From NCBI GenBank assembly GCA_964036315.1, contig OZ038517.1:23449162-23513161 (forward strand): a stretch of 64,000 bases of DNA. The letters run 5' to 3'. Source of the DNA: Acanthosepion esculentum. Its lineage: Eukaryota; Mollusca; Cephalopoda; Sepiida; Sepiidae. The notes under the pieces are model-generated. The model was not told the DNA's origin. It did not search any database and saw only the letters and a list, made by a program, of their open reading frames with translations. Below, piece after piece: positions 1 to 11,408 of the stretch. A program made the position numbers and the translations under genes. Position 1 is the stretch's first letter. Each line of letters begins with the position of its first letter.

Positions 1-1120
1 CTCGGGGAAGGTATGTATCCACTTCTTCTCCCCAGCTATGGGTTAATTAGTAACACTTGTATCACTAAGCCATTATTATCTCCCACTCCAAGAAAAATTC
101 TTACAATCTAAAATATTTCCTGGATTTAAGTAACCTGCGAAGGATTGATAAGGCATAGAAAATGAATGAATCAATCAATCAATTCTCTGCCCTTAAAAGG
201 TGGTGTCAGTAATTGTAAGTCAGTGTCTACTGTAAAATATTCACACATTTTTCCCTTTTCTATCAGGAGCTAAATCACAGTAACTCTTATTCTCATGTCT
301 GTACTTGCTAACAAGCTTGGATCTATTAAGGAGACAGTCCTATTCAGGGAAGACAACAGTCCTTAGTTTCTCCTTGGAAACTCAATTAACACTTCATGGT
401 TTCACAACTTTTCACTTAACAGTTGATGTATTATTAAATAATAGTTTAGCAGATTATTATTTTTAGGGGAAGTGTATCTCAGCTCCAACTTCCAGAGGTT
501 GACATTCAGGGTCAGATATAAGCCATAACAGCGAAGTTGATTTTGATTGGCCGAGCTAACATGGGAAAAATAAATAAGAGAAAGGTTTCAGGGTTGATTC
601 TTACCCATCAAGCAATGTAGATGTGTTTTCTTTTGTTTCTGAAATGCCCCCTACCCAACTGGATAGTTAGATAATGTACATGTTAACATGAGTAATAAAA
701 ATATTTAAGTTAATTTCCTGAATGTTTTGCCTTTAGGTTTTTAACTGACCCTGTTACTTACCCACATATTGTTTCATGGGTCTCTCCTTTTTATGACTTC
801 CTTTGGAACAATATTTTTAGAATTTTAATTAGTGATCTTCCAAATATGATTTACTTTCATGTTATGTGGTATCCTAACCTGAAGAGTAGAAAAATATAAA
901 CAGGTATGTTTTTTTAAAAAAAATTCTTTATCTCTTCAGAACATTGGTGATGATGACTCTCCACTGTTTCTTTTTTTATTATTTGTGAAATGCCTTGACT
1001 TTTTGAAAAGACAGTGGAGTTGTTTCCCATTGTCTTTTCCATGTTTTGGAATTCAGTTTTCCCATTCTTAAACTGGTTGTTACCTAAAACTAGAGTGCAT
1101 GGTCAACACTACTATTTAAT
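1..1120. other. intergenic stretch without recognised genes
   Basis: I see no splice-bounded exon, RNA gene or complete transposon here, only AT-rich unique-looking sequence. It lies just beyond the 3' end of the minus-strand gene whose stop codon is near 1.3 kb, so it may include that gene's 3' untranslated region, but no AATAAA-type signal was found on that strand near the stop. Confidence 0.5.
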
Positions 1121-1300
1121 CTATAGCTGGGGGAGAGAATTGCAAATATGAATGCAACAGACTTGCTCCGAATTTGAACTCGGGTCACAGATTCCATTTT
1201 TCATACTGATGTTTGTTACACAAAGAGTTTGCTAGTTTTTAAGTTAACATAAAACAGGAAATAATTATTTATAAAACGCAAAATATAAAAGAAACAGTTA

Positions 1301-1411
1301 CTAACTTCTGCGTATGTTGTTGACACGTCGATTATACCAGTCTGGGTGACAAGATGAACTCTTTTTAGCCAGCCAGTTAGGTTGTATTGCTGACCATTTT
1401 TGCCAACCACG
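1301..1411 (-). CDS. last coding exon of an unrecognised minus-strand gene
   Basis: On the minus strand a polypyrimidine-led acceptor (ending GATGTTACAG) is followed by 36 codons and a TAG stop. The peptide starts RGWQKWSAIQPNWLAKK, contains SCHPDWYNRR and ends NNIRRS. It is rich in Trp, Asn and basic residues, with no membrane segment. It opens in phase 0, matching the phase-0 end of the exon at 5.9 kb, which opens in phase 0 from the exon at 12.3 kb. That three-way phase agreement is the main support. I do not recognise the family. The intron to the previous exon is about 4.5 kb and holds PLE debris, a MITE and a LINE 3' end. What else: an accidental open frame, made less likely by the phase match. 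Confidence 0.6.
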   Translation of the reverse strand, partial: RGWQKWSAIQPNWLAKKSSSCHPDWYNRRVNNIRRS

Positions 1412-1494
1412 CTGTAACATCAATTAAAACAAATGTTTAAATTGGAATACAGTTATTAAACAAATGCCACATAAACAACACACACACAGACAGA

Positions 1495-1520
1495 TATATA
1501 TATATATATATATATATATA
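1495..1520. repeat. (TA)n microsatellite after a short CA tract
   Basis: A CA run passes into about 12 TA repeats. No PLE coding remnant is visible at its edges, unlike many other TA tracts in this window. Confidence 0.9.
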
Positions 1521-1974
1521 GGATTGAAAGGATTTATTTTTAATTCAACATTTTTATTACTTCAAACATTATTATAATGGATACTCCTTGTTAACTATGC
1601 TGACTATTGTGGCCCTGCCAAGAACTGAACACCCCCATCCCTGGCTAACAAATTTCTGAAGATATTAAAATCCCACTACTAAACTGAATGAATGTATTCT
1701 AAGCAGTAGCAGAAGCAGGCTTGTCTCCCTTCCTACCAGAGTGGATTTAACCTTTAGGCATTATTTAATTTTATCGAGATTTCTCCTCCGAGTGAATTAT
1801 TCTATTGTTTGGTGAAGTGCTGTCACTCAGTTAATTGATCAAGATCCTGTTTCATCAATCATATTTGAAATTACTTTGTTTACATTTCAGATATGAAACT
1901 AAGCAGATATGGGCTTCTGATAAAAATGTCTAAATGAAAAAGTATCCCTAAAAAGGAAAATACACTGGACTGTG

Positions 1975-2060
1975 AAGCTCTCTGTAGCCAAGCAGTAAAG
2001 ATTAAATAGTAATTTTTCTTACAAAGGGGGATGCAGGTTCAGTCCTGATCAGTGAACATT
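1975..2060 (+). repeat. tRNA-like SINE head, diverged
   Basis: A segment with GTAGCCAAGCAGTAAAG and, about 45 bases on, GGTTCAGTCCTGATC resembles the A and B boxes of a tRNA-derived SINE. The body is short and diverged. It is not a functional tRNA, because no acceptor stem or anticodon arm can be drawn. Confidence 0.4.
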
Positions 2061-2162
2061 TTTCTTTATTAAAATTTCTTAAATACACAGGCTGATATAC
2101 ATAATATACACTCTTTAAAATATAAAAATGAGGTGTTATCCACTATAATAACATTTGAAGTG

Positions 2163-2164
<2 letters not shown>

Positions 2165-2200
<36 letters not shown>
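2165..2200. repeat. (TA)n microsatellite
   Basis: About 18 uninterrupted TA repeats in the intron of the minus-strand gene. Confidence 0.95.
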
Positions 2201-2202
<2 letters not shown>

Positions 2203-2304
2203 CTCAAGTATGTGGTGCAGTTCAATTTATATTACATGAATCATTCATACAAAAAGCAGATAGTGAAGTTAATGATATAAATGGCGAGAATACATTTTAA
2301 AAAT

Positions 2305-2341
2305 ATGTATTATGCTTTATTTTCCATAAAGCATAATACAT
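2305..2341. repeat. perfect 16-bp hairpin
   Basis: ATGTATTATGCTTTAT and its exact reverse complement are separated by five bases (TTTCC). It is flanked by T- and A-rich sequence. No element assignment is possible. Confidence 0.8.
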
Positions 2342-2436
2342 TATTTTTTTAAATCCACATTACAACCAACCGGAATGTTTGTGGTTTCTCTCTTTCTTTT
2401 AATATATACTTTTCTCTTGTTGGAACAACTATAACC

Positions 2437-2442
<6 letters not shown>

Positions 2443-2524
<82 letters not shown>
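2443..2524. repeat. compound (CT)n(TA)n microsatellite
   Basis: About 22 CT repeats run into about 19 TA repeats. The right edge reads, on the minus strand, as the end of a PLE coding segment (FNETFIKKGLLPKYTN) continuing into Ile-Tyr codons. Confidence 0.95.
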
Positions 2525-2528
<4 letters not shown>

Positions 2529-2763
2529 GTATTTGGGCAGTAATCCCTTTTTTATAAAAGTTTCATTAAAAATGACTGACAGAGTACTGCAGTTAGTTTT
2601 TATTTCATTTTTCTTGCGTTATAATTTTTTCTTTTATGGACATAAAGTATGTAGAAATTGAACAATCGTTCTTTATGTTCAGAAAAGCAAAAAAATTACA
2701 AGAACAAGAAAAATTAAATGTAAACTTAACTGTAGTACCATGTCAATCATTTTTAACAAAACT

Positions 2764-2820
<57 letters not shown>
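2521..2820. mobile_element. PLE 5'-end fold-back bounded by TA tracts
   Basis: Minus-strand sequence at 2,525-2,630 and plus-strand sequence at 2,660-2,765 are diverged copies of the same PLE N-terminal coding segment (pattern EKLN..L..L...FN.T), arranged tail to tail. Each runs outward into a (TA)n tract (2,487-2,524 and 2,766-2,818). On the minus side the junction is in frame with LLPKYTN followed by Ile-Tyr repeats. The coding frames are broken, so this is a dead remnant. Confidence 0.6.
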
Positions 2821-2821
<1 letters not shown>

Positions 2822-2949
2822 CAATTATTTCTACTCAATAGCCTCCAGCATAATTTGAAACATAACCATTACTGCCTACCCAGTAACCATTAGGATAATA
2901 CAATAGACCTTGCTACCCATAATGCACCATTGGCTGGCATATATAAATA

Positions 2950-3120
2950 ATCAAGCCAAAACACAACACACATGGCCTGAAGATTGCATTCAAACATGAA
3001 ACAGACAGTCACTGCTTGGTGTTCATCTCAGTGTCTGCTTTTATATTTATATATCTACATTGAAAAATCTTATCCCTAAATGTAGCCTACATTAAAACTA
3101 TATTTGCACAAGTCAGAATT
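2950..3120 (+). mobile_element. PLE-type untranslated segment, diverged
   Basis: The stretch from GGCCTGAAGATTGCATTC to the 'aaaactatatttgcac' region is clearly paralogous to 8,900-9,060. Both carry a CTGAAGA or similar core followed by ATGAAAC, the spacing seen in the hammerhead-like segments elsewhere in this window, but stem II cannot be drawn convincingly. Confidence 0.4.
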
Positions 3121-3439
3121 TCATGCTATTTGTAATCTTCAGGTGCAAATTTTGGGTAACACTCTTTGTTCTGGTTATTGTGGGATATTTTATTGTTACC
3201 GGGGATAATTATTGTTGCTAAGTATTTAAATGAATTGCAGTTTAATTTTTGATTTGAATATATATATATATATATATATGAAGAGCGGGAGAGTTAGGGC
3301 ATAGTAAACTGACAGTCATCATGCAGTGTTGATTACTATGTAGACACTATCTTTATCTATAAACAATATATCCAATACTGAGGACACATCCCTGATAAAT
3401 ATAGGAAATGTTAAACTATATGTATACACACAATATAAA

Positions 3440-3700
3440 TTAAATTTTATACACACACAATATATAAGTAAATATATATATATATATATGCACACACACA
3501 CACATACACATGGAGAACTTTCCACCCACTCTCGTGTGTGTGTATATAATGAACAAAACTGTCATTAAGCCTGGTGTGCTATGACCATTCAGCCACAGAG
3601 TAATTTCATTAAAGACGACCGACAAGGTACTGCGATTAAGCTTTTTATTCAATTTTTTTTGCATAACACAGCTGATGACACTAGAGTCGAAAAGCATCAT
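3440..3700 (-). mobile_element. PLE N-terminal fragment with TA/CA microsatellites
   Basis: Minus-strand codons at about 3,590-3,665 give KKLNKKLNRSTLSVVFNEI, the same PLE N-terminal block found at 11.0 kb. The adjoining 3,470-3,545 region is TA and CA/GT microsatellite. Frames are not maintained beyond this block. Confidence 0.5.
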
Positions 3701-3755
3701 ACTTCTGAACAGAAATATGATGAGAACAGCATTTCAATCTGGAAATATCTTTGTA

Positions 3756-3919
3756 CAGTGTAACCCGGATATAAGAGACCAGGATAAAGGGAAACCCGGA
3801 TATAAGAGAGATTTTCTCTAGTCCCAAATTAGAGCCTGTGTTTAAAAAAAAAGACCAAACCCGGATATAAGAGACTTCTTCTCCGGTCCCGACAACTCTC
3901 TTATATCCGGGTTACACTG
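3756..3919. mobile_element. MITE with TA target duplication, copy 1
   Basis: The element is 164 bp with inverted termini CAGTGTAACCCGGATATAAG and its complement, flanked by TA on both sides. The motif ACCCGGATATAAGAGA also occurs internally, giving subterminal repeats. The TA duplication and CAGTG ends suit Tc1/mariner/pogo-type mobilisation in trans. A close second copy lies at 20,382-20,543. Confidence 0.85.
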
Positions 3920-3924
3920 TAATA

Positions 3925-5080
3925 AATAAATGTTTTCTATTAAATTATCAAATTTAATTCTTTTTGATACTATAAAGTGATTTGTTTTCATTCTCAGATT
4001 TAAAAGAAAATTAGTAGAATAGATTCCTAAAGATTACCTGCCTTTATAGAACTAATGCCTAGAAATTTGGGATGCCATTATTCGGTGTAATGGTTATCAA
4101 CATAGGAAGTGAAATCAATCAAATTCAAATTCCTGCTGATTTTTTTTAAAGTTAATTCACTTAGAAAAAGCAAAAATCTATCTTGTCCATCTATTGATTA
4201 AATAGTAGGGCAGACTGGCTCACTTGCCTTGGTTGGCAGCCAATCTAAGAGATTTATTATTTGTTATTGTCTGTCTACATTCAACAGCATCTCTTTCATC
4301 ATTGTTTTTTTCTAACCAGTACAGTTTTCACCAAACAACTCCTTGGTACTTAGCTTTAGGTAAAATTGTTCTATTGATACAATGTAGTAAGAAGTATGTT
4401 CATTTTCAAAGTAATAGTTTGTTTTTTAGTATTATTCAAAATTTACTCAATCAAGCAAATACCTAGAGCTGGTGCAAGGGTTTCATGCCTCTACTGAATC
4501 TATAATACACCCCTCCCAAATCTATAATACACGACCCCCACCCCGGTTCTGACTATATCTCAATTTTCACAAGGTAGTATTCATATAAAATACAAGTTTT
4601 ATTGTAACCTAATTATGTACAATAATGGATCCTATGCAATATAGGTAAACAATTCAACTAGAACAATTGAAAATAAATACAATGTATCTAAATACAAATT
4701 AGAGATGTCATAATAGATCATTCCATCTTAAATAAATCAACAATTTTTTGTGGCAATTTTTAACATCAACTTACGATTTTTCTTGTTGAAAAGTTTATTC
4801 ATTTTATCACATTGAAGATTATGGATAAAAAAATAGTTTTTTTTTTTTAGTAAAACAAATTCACGGACCTGGACCAAAAAAGGAACCCAGAATGATGTTA
4901 AAATCTGCAAAATTTTGTCATCCTTTAATAGTTATATTTCGTTTAATTGGTAAAGTATATATAAATATAGGTAGAAAAAAGCAAATGTTGATAAGATAGC
5001 AAGGGTCACTAGGACTGCCCAAGACCCCTTATCAAGCTTCCCAATCAGTTGGAGAGTTCAGGGCGAGTGCCCTGACCAGG
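3925..5080. other. intronic stretch, nothing recognised
   Basis: AT-rich sequence within the 4.5 kb intron of the minus-strand gene. I see no exon boundaries in matching phase and no terminal repeats. Confidence 0.4.
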
Positions 5081-5084
5081 AGTG

Positions 5085-5580
5085 AATTATTTTTTAATCA
5101 TTTCACCCCAAACAAGGCAAAAAAGCCACTAACATGCAATAGGTTACTGAGTGCAAAAGAATATAAGAAAAACATTATCATGGAGCAAGAATAATAAAAG
5201 AACAGACTTTAAAAAAACAGAAAATAACCAATGTCTTTGCATTTAAATTATTGAAGATCAAATTTGACTGGAAAGCAAGATACTGGAAGATAGTTCCACA
5301 GGCAAGAATTGTGATAAAAGAAACTGTTAGCATAGAACTTACAGTTATATTTAGCCATTTTGACTGTAAAATGATGAGATTTTGCTACCACTGTAGTAAT
5401 GTGCTTAAATTCATAGAATCTAGGTACCATAGAGGAGAGTTTACCATGAAAGTATTTATAGGAAAGGCAAAGGGAAGCTATATTATAGCAGTGGGAAAGT
5501 GGCTGAAGTTGAGATGCTAGGTCTGGACTAATAACATTGCAGATTCTTCTCTGGATTTTAACAAAGATCACTAAATATAT
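5085..5580 (-). mobile_element. LINE 3'-terminal copy (RT C-terminus)
   Basis: On the minus strand the frame reads ICNVISPDLASQLQPLSHC, then SLCLSYKYFHGK and CKFYANSFFY. This is the C-terminal region of a non-LTR reverse transcriptase ORF, followed by a short 3' UTR that ends in the family tail (GGGTGAAATGATTAAAA on the minus strand). The copy is 5'-truncated and carries in-frame damage. At least nine copies of this 3' end are in the window. Confidence 0.8.
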
Positions 5581-5904
5581 AACAGGAGCACCAGACCATA
5601 TTTGGCAGCAATAGTGTAAGCATGGATGGATATTGAAAGGAGAGTAGTCATATGAAATTTAATCCTGGCAAATAAATTGTAAAAGGAATTTTTATTGGAT
5701 AAAAAATCATCAGCTGATTATAGATTAAAATTTGAATTAAGTTGCAGGTAAGAAATGATTTAGTTGAAATTTGGATTCATTATCTTTCTTTATTAAATTG
5801 TTTCTTTTTTTTATGTTCATTAAGTGAAGGGAGATAACTGATCAATAAAATGTTGAATACAAGCTTGGTTGTAAAGATAGAAAAGAATTTTAAAGAGTCT
5901 TTAC

Positions 5905-5958
5905 CTTAGCTACATCTGGGTAGCTGCAAGTGTACGGATTCCAATTATGAAGATTTGG
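5905..5958 (-). CDS. internal coding exon of the minus-strand gene
   Basis: The exon is bounded on the minus strand by an acceptor ATATTACAGGCAG and a donor AAG|GTAAAG. It encodes PNLHNWNPYTCSYPDVAK. The acceptor is a tandem NAGNAG-like site four bases apart. Only the second AG gives phase 0 on both sides, consistent with the 12.3 kb exon (ends phase 0) and the terminal 1.3 kb exon (starts phase 0). Using the first AG would add four bases and shift the frame. The short Trp/Tyr/Pro-rich peptide resembles the low-complexity style of small ciliary inner-junction proteins, but that is an impression and not a family match. Confidence 0.6.
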
Positions 5959-6079
5959 CTGCCTGTAATATTACAAAATGAAGAAAAAGTATATCGACAT
6001 AAATGTATCCAAATAAATACTTTAATGCTCAAAACAATATCTATCAATATCTATTGGAAGGACTAGTCTGTCCCTTACT

Positions 6080-7880
6080 GCTTTCAGAACTGCCCACAAT
6101 CACTACAAGAAAGTTTTTGAAAATACAAAGTGCAGTCATGTACAAGCTGCCCAGGTCAAGATTGAAAAGAAACAAATTGGATCTTGCAAGTTCTGGAAGA
6201 TTTTCACTCAAATCATGAACAGAAGAAAAGCAGTCGTGCCCACTTTTATAAATGGCCCTGAGGTCATATCTTCCTTGACAGACAATGCAAAGCACTTTGC
6301 CTCAAACTCAATGTTAGATGACAAAGGCCATCCCCCTTCTCAACTTCCCACATATCACTGAATACAATCTCAGAAATATCTTCATTTCATCGTGAGAAGT
6401 CTCTAGACTTATCAAAAGCCTTGGCCCTAAGATAGCCATTGACCCAGGAAAAATTCCAGTGGTTGTCTTTAAGAATATGAACCTGGAATTATCCTCAGTC
6501 CTATTCAGCTGTTGCTTGAAGAAGAAATCCTTCCCAACTCCGTGGAAGGAGTAAAGGAAATGCCTGGCTTTCATGAACATAGGCGAGTGATTGTCCTCCT
6601 CCCAGTATACACCCGTCTGTCTCCTCAGTATCACCAGTAGGTGTTTTGAGGCTATAATCAACAAGAAGGTCATTGAGCACATAGATCGGAACAATTTCTT
6701 GTGGGACGAGCAGCACAGGTTTTGATTGGTCCAATCCACTGTTGATATCCTAACTACCAATGCACACACAATTAGTGAGGCTCTTGACAACAAACACACC
6801 TTGATGACCATAGCATTAGATATGTCAAAGGCCTTTGATAAGGTGTGACATAAAGATTTACGACACAAGCTCTCCAGCTATGGAATCACTGTAAGGGTCT
6901 TCTCAATTCTAAAATCCTTCCAAACAGGTTGATCCCTGAAGGTAGTTATTAACAGTCAGTCATCCAGAGCCCTGGTAGTTAATGCAGGGGTCATTTCTCA
7001 AACCAACCCTCTTTTTGATTTACATAAATGATCTGCCTAAGAATATACTCAGATCATTTATATACATCTATGCTGATGATACGACAATATATGGACGCAC
7101 CTCTAAACCATTTGATGATCATAGATTGGCAGTTTATTTCTCTTCTGATTTTAGTTCTAACTTCACAGTGGGGGGAAAAACTGGCTGGTTACATTTAATA
7201 CATTGAAAACCAACATAGCTACATTTCATCACCATCAATTGGACCCCAAACTACTGCTAGTCTTGATAACGAATGTCCCCTCGAGAGACTTTTGGACCTC
7301 AAAATCATACCTAACTTCTAGTGGAACTCTTATGTAAGATACATCACTAAGGATGTAGGTAATATGGTCAGCTCCCTGTAATGCTCCAGTATGTATGTGA
7401 CTCCTCATGTTATCCTCTCTCTTTACAACAGCCAGATTAGGCCAAAAATGGAGTACTGTTGTCATATTTACCCAGTCCTTACTTTTGAGTCTTGATAGAG
7501 TTCAAAAGCATCTCTGAGTCCTTGTGGGTAACAAATTATTTTTCACCCTCTAACCTCTCTCACAGGTTAGATATAGTGAGCCTCTCACTACTCTATCACT
7601 ACTTCCATGGAAAGTGCTTGGACAAACTTCCTTCCTTGGTTCCACCAGGTCTAACCTTCATGGCTAGGACCTGACTTGCCACTTACATATTAGCAAAGCA
7701 CCCACATTCTCTCTGTATTTCATTGGTGAGAAGTAAGTTCCACTTGAACAGCTTCTTCCTACGAACCACTGCTCTGTGGATTAGACTCTCAAGACGATAT
7801 TTCCTTGATCACTACAATCTTAACCTGTTCAAGTCTAGAGTTAATTGTTATCTTCCCATCTAATTTGTATAGACTGTAAC
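6080..7880 (+). mobile_element. LINE with RT domain, decayed
   Basis: Frame-shifting pieces along the plus strand spell a non-LTR reverse transcriptase: a MSKAFDK block (about 6,819), FLKPTLFLIYINDLP (about 6,990-7,035), the catalytic YADD (7,069-7,080), then a thumb/C-terminal part with LYHYFHGKCLDKLPSLVP near 7,590 and a final ...FKSRVNCYLP. Many stops and shifts show it is dead. A paralogous stretch of the same family begins at 63,540. The upstream endonuclease half is absent. It lies in the 6.4 kb intron between the 12.3 and 5.9 kb exons. Confidence 0.8.
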
Positions 7881-7959
7881 CCTCTAACTTGAGTGGCTCC
7901 TGGACCTTGTACAGGATGAACCTTACTGTAAAAAGGACAGTTGACATTCACAGCTCTGC

Positions 7960-8370
7960 TTTAGTATCTACCATAATTAAGGTTTTCAGACAACTCAAGT
8001 ATAAATCTGACCAATGTCTATCTTTTTTATGCTAGTATAAATCAAACCTATGTCTACCATTTTTACTGTAGTCTAAACTTGAGCTGTGTCTACCTATTTG
8101 ATCTTAGTATATATCTGGTCTTTGTCTACTGTTTTGACTGAACCTGTATCTACCCTTTTGAATTTAGTGTAAATCAGACTTACATTTAACTTTTTGTTAG
8201 TAGTATAAACCAGATCTTTGTCTACCTTTCTAACTCTAATATTAGCCAGACCAATATCTATCTTTTTTACCCTAATGTAAACCAGACCTATGCCCAAATT
8301 TTGATTCTAGTGTGAAACAGAATTATCTCTACCTTTTTAATTCTAATGTAAACTAGATCGATGTTTACCT
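7960..8370. repeat. degenerate ~40-bp tandem repeat
   Basis: A motif close to TAGTATAAATCAGACCTATG followed by TCTACCTTTTT recurs about ten times with heavy divergence. The period is roughly 38-45 bp and the units are too degraded to give a clean consensus by eye. Confidence 0.55.
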
Positions 8371-8599
8371 GTCTATTAATTCATTGTGATTTTTGTCCTA
8401 TGAGATTTACATTCAACATTATATAACCCAGCAAGTATTGATAAGTCATCGGCATAATTAAGGTGTGAATTTGTCAAAAGATTTTTGTGTCCCAAAAGGC
8501 ATGACAGATTTTTTTTCTTTTCCTTTTTTCCTTAATAATGTATTTTGTGTTTTTTTTCAGTTTTTCATGCATAATTCAAATTTATTACCATTATTATTA

Positions 8600-8830
8600 T
8601 TTTAAAAAAAAATTCCAATGCATTCCTATAGTAAAAATCATTTTCAGATGGATTTCTATAATAAAAGGCATTTTCTAATGAATTCTTATTATAAAATATA
8701 ATTTTCCAATCCACTACTATCATAATAATCATTTTCCAATGTATTTCTATAGTAAAAATAATTTTCCAATGCTTTCTTATTATAAAAAGTAATTTTCCAA
8801 TGTATTCTTATAGTAAAAATAATTTTCCAA

Positions 8831-8835
<5 letters not shown>
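8600..8835 (-). repeat. satellite monomers, antisense and diverged
   Basis: About seven units of ATTTTCCAATGCATTCTTAT followed by AGTAAAAATA are the reverse complement of the 30-bp ancestral monomer seen at the edges of the large satellite at 40-46 kb. They end directly at a (TA)n tract (8,834-8,885). Confidence 0.75.

Positions 8836-8885
<50 letters not shown>
8834..8885. repeat. (TA)n microsatellite
   Basis: About 26 TA repeats between diverged satellite monomers on the left and a PLE-type segment on the right. Confidence 0.95.
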
Positions 8886-8894
<9 letters not shown>

Positions 8895-8897
<3 letters not shown>

Positions 8898-9053
8898 GTG
8901 AACATAGAATGTCAGACGATTGCATCTAGCATGAAACAGACTGTTGCCTCTAAGTGTTGACTTCTATGTTCACTTTTATATTTACACACACTCTATCTCT
9001 GGTATTGAACACTTTATCCCATAAATATAGCACATTTTAAGACTATAATTCTT

Positions 9054-9110
<57 letters not shown>
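8895..9110 (+). mobile_element. PLE-type segment ending in CA/TA/TG microsatellite
   Basis: Sequence from GAACATAGAATGTCAGACGA to the CA run is paralogous to 2,950-3,120. It ends in a compound tract (CA)n(TA)n(TG)n at 9,053-9,114, itself a perfect palindromic microsatellite. Confidence 0.5.
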
Positions 9111-9115
<5 letters not shown>

Positions 9116-9775
9116 AATAAGGTATATTTAGTTAGCAAGTATTCATCCAAACAAGATTAAACTGCCAAGGTCTGCCTGTTTAATTTTTTATATTTTCCAA
9201 TTTTTGGATAAGGTGTTGAGTATAGTGCTCAAAGTTGTGGATAAACTACCTGAATTTCATATTTTGGTATTTTTGTTTAAGTACTTTTTGACTTTTGTAG
9301 TTTTTACCAAGAACTGATGTGTTGTCTGTGTGGTAGTTAGACATTCTTTGTCTGCATCTTGGTTTTCTTTGGGGAGCGGGACATTTGAAATGTGATGTCA
9401 TGTGTAACGGCTATTGGGAATGAGGCTGTCACACAAAAAGAATCCAATTTATTTATATTTTTTATTTTATATTTTTAATACTAATATAACATGTGCATCC
9501 ATTAATTATAATAATAAATAATATAGTAATAATATGTATAATAATAATAATGTAATATAATTATATCGTATGCATTTGAAGATACTTTCTCCCGTGGTGA
9601 ATGATATTTTATTTAATATGGTCTGTTTATTTCATGTAATAATGGCTTCTAGAGTTTTGAGTCTTTCCTTGCATTGGAAATAAAAATAAAAAATAAATTA
9701 ATAAATAATAAAAAATTAAACAGACAAATTTTGATGGTTCTTTGTAATCAAACTTGTTTGGTTACACACAAACAT

Positions 9776-9785
<10 letters not shown>

Positions 9786-9829
<44 letters not shown>

Positions 9830-9983
9830 ACATAACTGTAACTAAGGTCTGCTCAGCATATTTGCAGTATAAGCCACAGGTGGGCTCTGTGGATGTTGAG
9901 CAAACACTAATGTGCCTGAGCGAGCGTCTGCAATAGGGGTTGGTTAGCCGCCCTGGTAGATGGGTATCCTCGAATATGTGGAC

Positions 9984-10039
<56 letters not shown>
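9786..10039. repeat. (CA)n and (TA)n flanking a dispersed repeat
   Basis: A CA run (9,786-9,827) and a TA run (9,986-10,039) bracket a ~150-bp segment that recurs inverted at 31,800-31,960 (shared blocks GCCTGAGC and GTTAGCC). The repeat family is unidentified. At its second site it directly follows a PLE N-terminal remnant, so it may belong to a PLE. Confidence 0.6.
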
Positions 10040-10040
<1 letters not shown>

Positions 10041-10044
10041 GTGG

Positions 10045-10450
10045 TGGTGGACACTTGTTTTATTCGACATATGAGGGTCAAGCAAATCAGTTCCTAGGAA
10101 CCAACAGCCAGACACTAGCACATATGATTTGATTATAGTAGTGAAGGCTTTGTGTAGAATCAACCACACTTTTTGAAAGGCAGAATACAGAGATCTGGTG
10201 CACTACGTGCCATGAGGTCCCCCGAACGACCCTCTGCAGTATTTGAATTCAGAGTTAGACCTGTTGTCATCCAAAACTATGGAACCCAGTCTGTCCTGCT
10301 ATTTAACCATAGCTGGAGGGAGAAGAAGCGGATTCATATCTTTCCCAAGAGTATTAGCATGTCAGTGAATGTAATGGATTCAACTGGAATTCGAACTTGG
10401 CTCTCCGGTTCCTTATCTGAGCCACTATTCACTACTCCACTGTGCCATAT
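10045..10450 (+). repeat. dispersed SINE-like repeat
   Basis: Two blocks are recognisable. Block one (TATGAGGGTCAAGCAAATCA...) recurs at 12,540-12,650. Block two (AACTATGGAACCCAGTCTGT... and TTCGAACTTGGCTC) recurs at 46,515-46,715 and partly near 1,120-1,200. The second block has a tRNA-like 3' half with GAATTCGAACTTGG resembling a B box. It ends at a short (TA)n tract. Confidence 0.55.
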
Positions 10451-10595
10451 ATATATATATATATATACATACACTTTAAAAACTTAAAAAAGTTAAAAGC
10501 TGTACATGTTATTTTTATTTTATTTTTTATCACATGTGTATTGACCACATTTTAATATTACTGTTTCCTGCTCTGATTCAACTCTGAGCATTAAA

Positions 10596-10607
10596 CTTAT
10601 ATATATA

Positions 10608-10654
<47 letters not shown>

Positions 10655-11118
10655 TCTTGTGTACATACAATTGTTTTCTTTTCTGGACACAAAATGTGGA
10701 AAAACTCTCCAAAATACAAGCATAATAACCTCATCCATGTATAAAAAAGATTAAAAATAATGGAAGCCCTAATAATAAAAAAAAAAGCCAACACTCAATT
10801 ACGTTAACTATGAACATGGTCACAATTTCCTGACCATGTTTTGAAAATAAAACATTCGTATAACTCTATATACATAGGTTTCACAATCCATACATTCAGT
10901 TACAAGTAAAAATTAAATCATACTTGATAATGGCTAAAAGTATAGCCAACAGTGTTTGCATATGCAGAACTTTTGGACAGTTTTTACATGGTTTGTATCC
11001 AGAAAAGAAAACACTTGTACATACACAAGAAAAATTAAATAAAAAGCTTAATCATAGTACCTTGTCAGTCGTCTTTAACAAAACATGTATAAAAGAGGGA
11101 TTGCTGCCTAAATACACA

Positions 11119-11162
<44 letters not shown>
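10596..11162. mobile_element. PLE 5'-end fold-back between TA tracts
   Basis: Minus-strand codons near 10,660-10,740 (FGEFFHILCPEKKTIVCTQE) and plus-strand codons near 10,960-11,110 (FGQFLHGLYPEKKTLVHTQE, then STLSVVFNKTCIKEGLLPKY) are inverted copies of one PLE N-terminal region. Each runs outward into a (TA)n tract (10,598-10,655 and 11,120-11,162). The plus copy meets the TA tract right after LLPKYTIN. Confidence 0.65.
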
Positions 11163-11165
<3 letters not shown>

Positions 11166-11344
11166 AGGTAATTGATCCGTTGTTATATAACCCAAGTGGA
11201 TCCTCGTAATAATAATTATTAATACTGATCCACAAAGAGCTTGAGGTTTTTATTTTAAAAGAGCATATGTATTTTTTACAGCAAAAATTACTTCAACGTC
11301 GGAATAGACTATTTCAAACCGTCTAAATACTTGTCTTCAGAGCG

Positions 11345-11403
<59 letters not shown>
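11345..11403. repeat. (TA)n microsatellite
   Basis: About 29 TA repeats abutting the outer end of a 61-bp inverted arm of the next PLE unit. Confidence 0.95.

Positions 11404-11408
<5 letters not shown>

Noticed and set aside
2636..2893. Frames rich in IYIYIY next to short coding-like ends
   Set aside because: TA microsatellite translation fused to PLE remnants; not genes. The same holds at 8.7, 10.0, 47.8 and 49.3 kb.
3665..3730. CTGATGA...GTCGAAAAGC as a third type of hammerhead
   Set aside because: Stem II would overlap the core and stem I cannot be paired; on the opposite strand to the neighbouring PLE.
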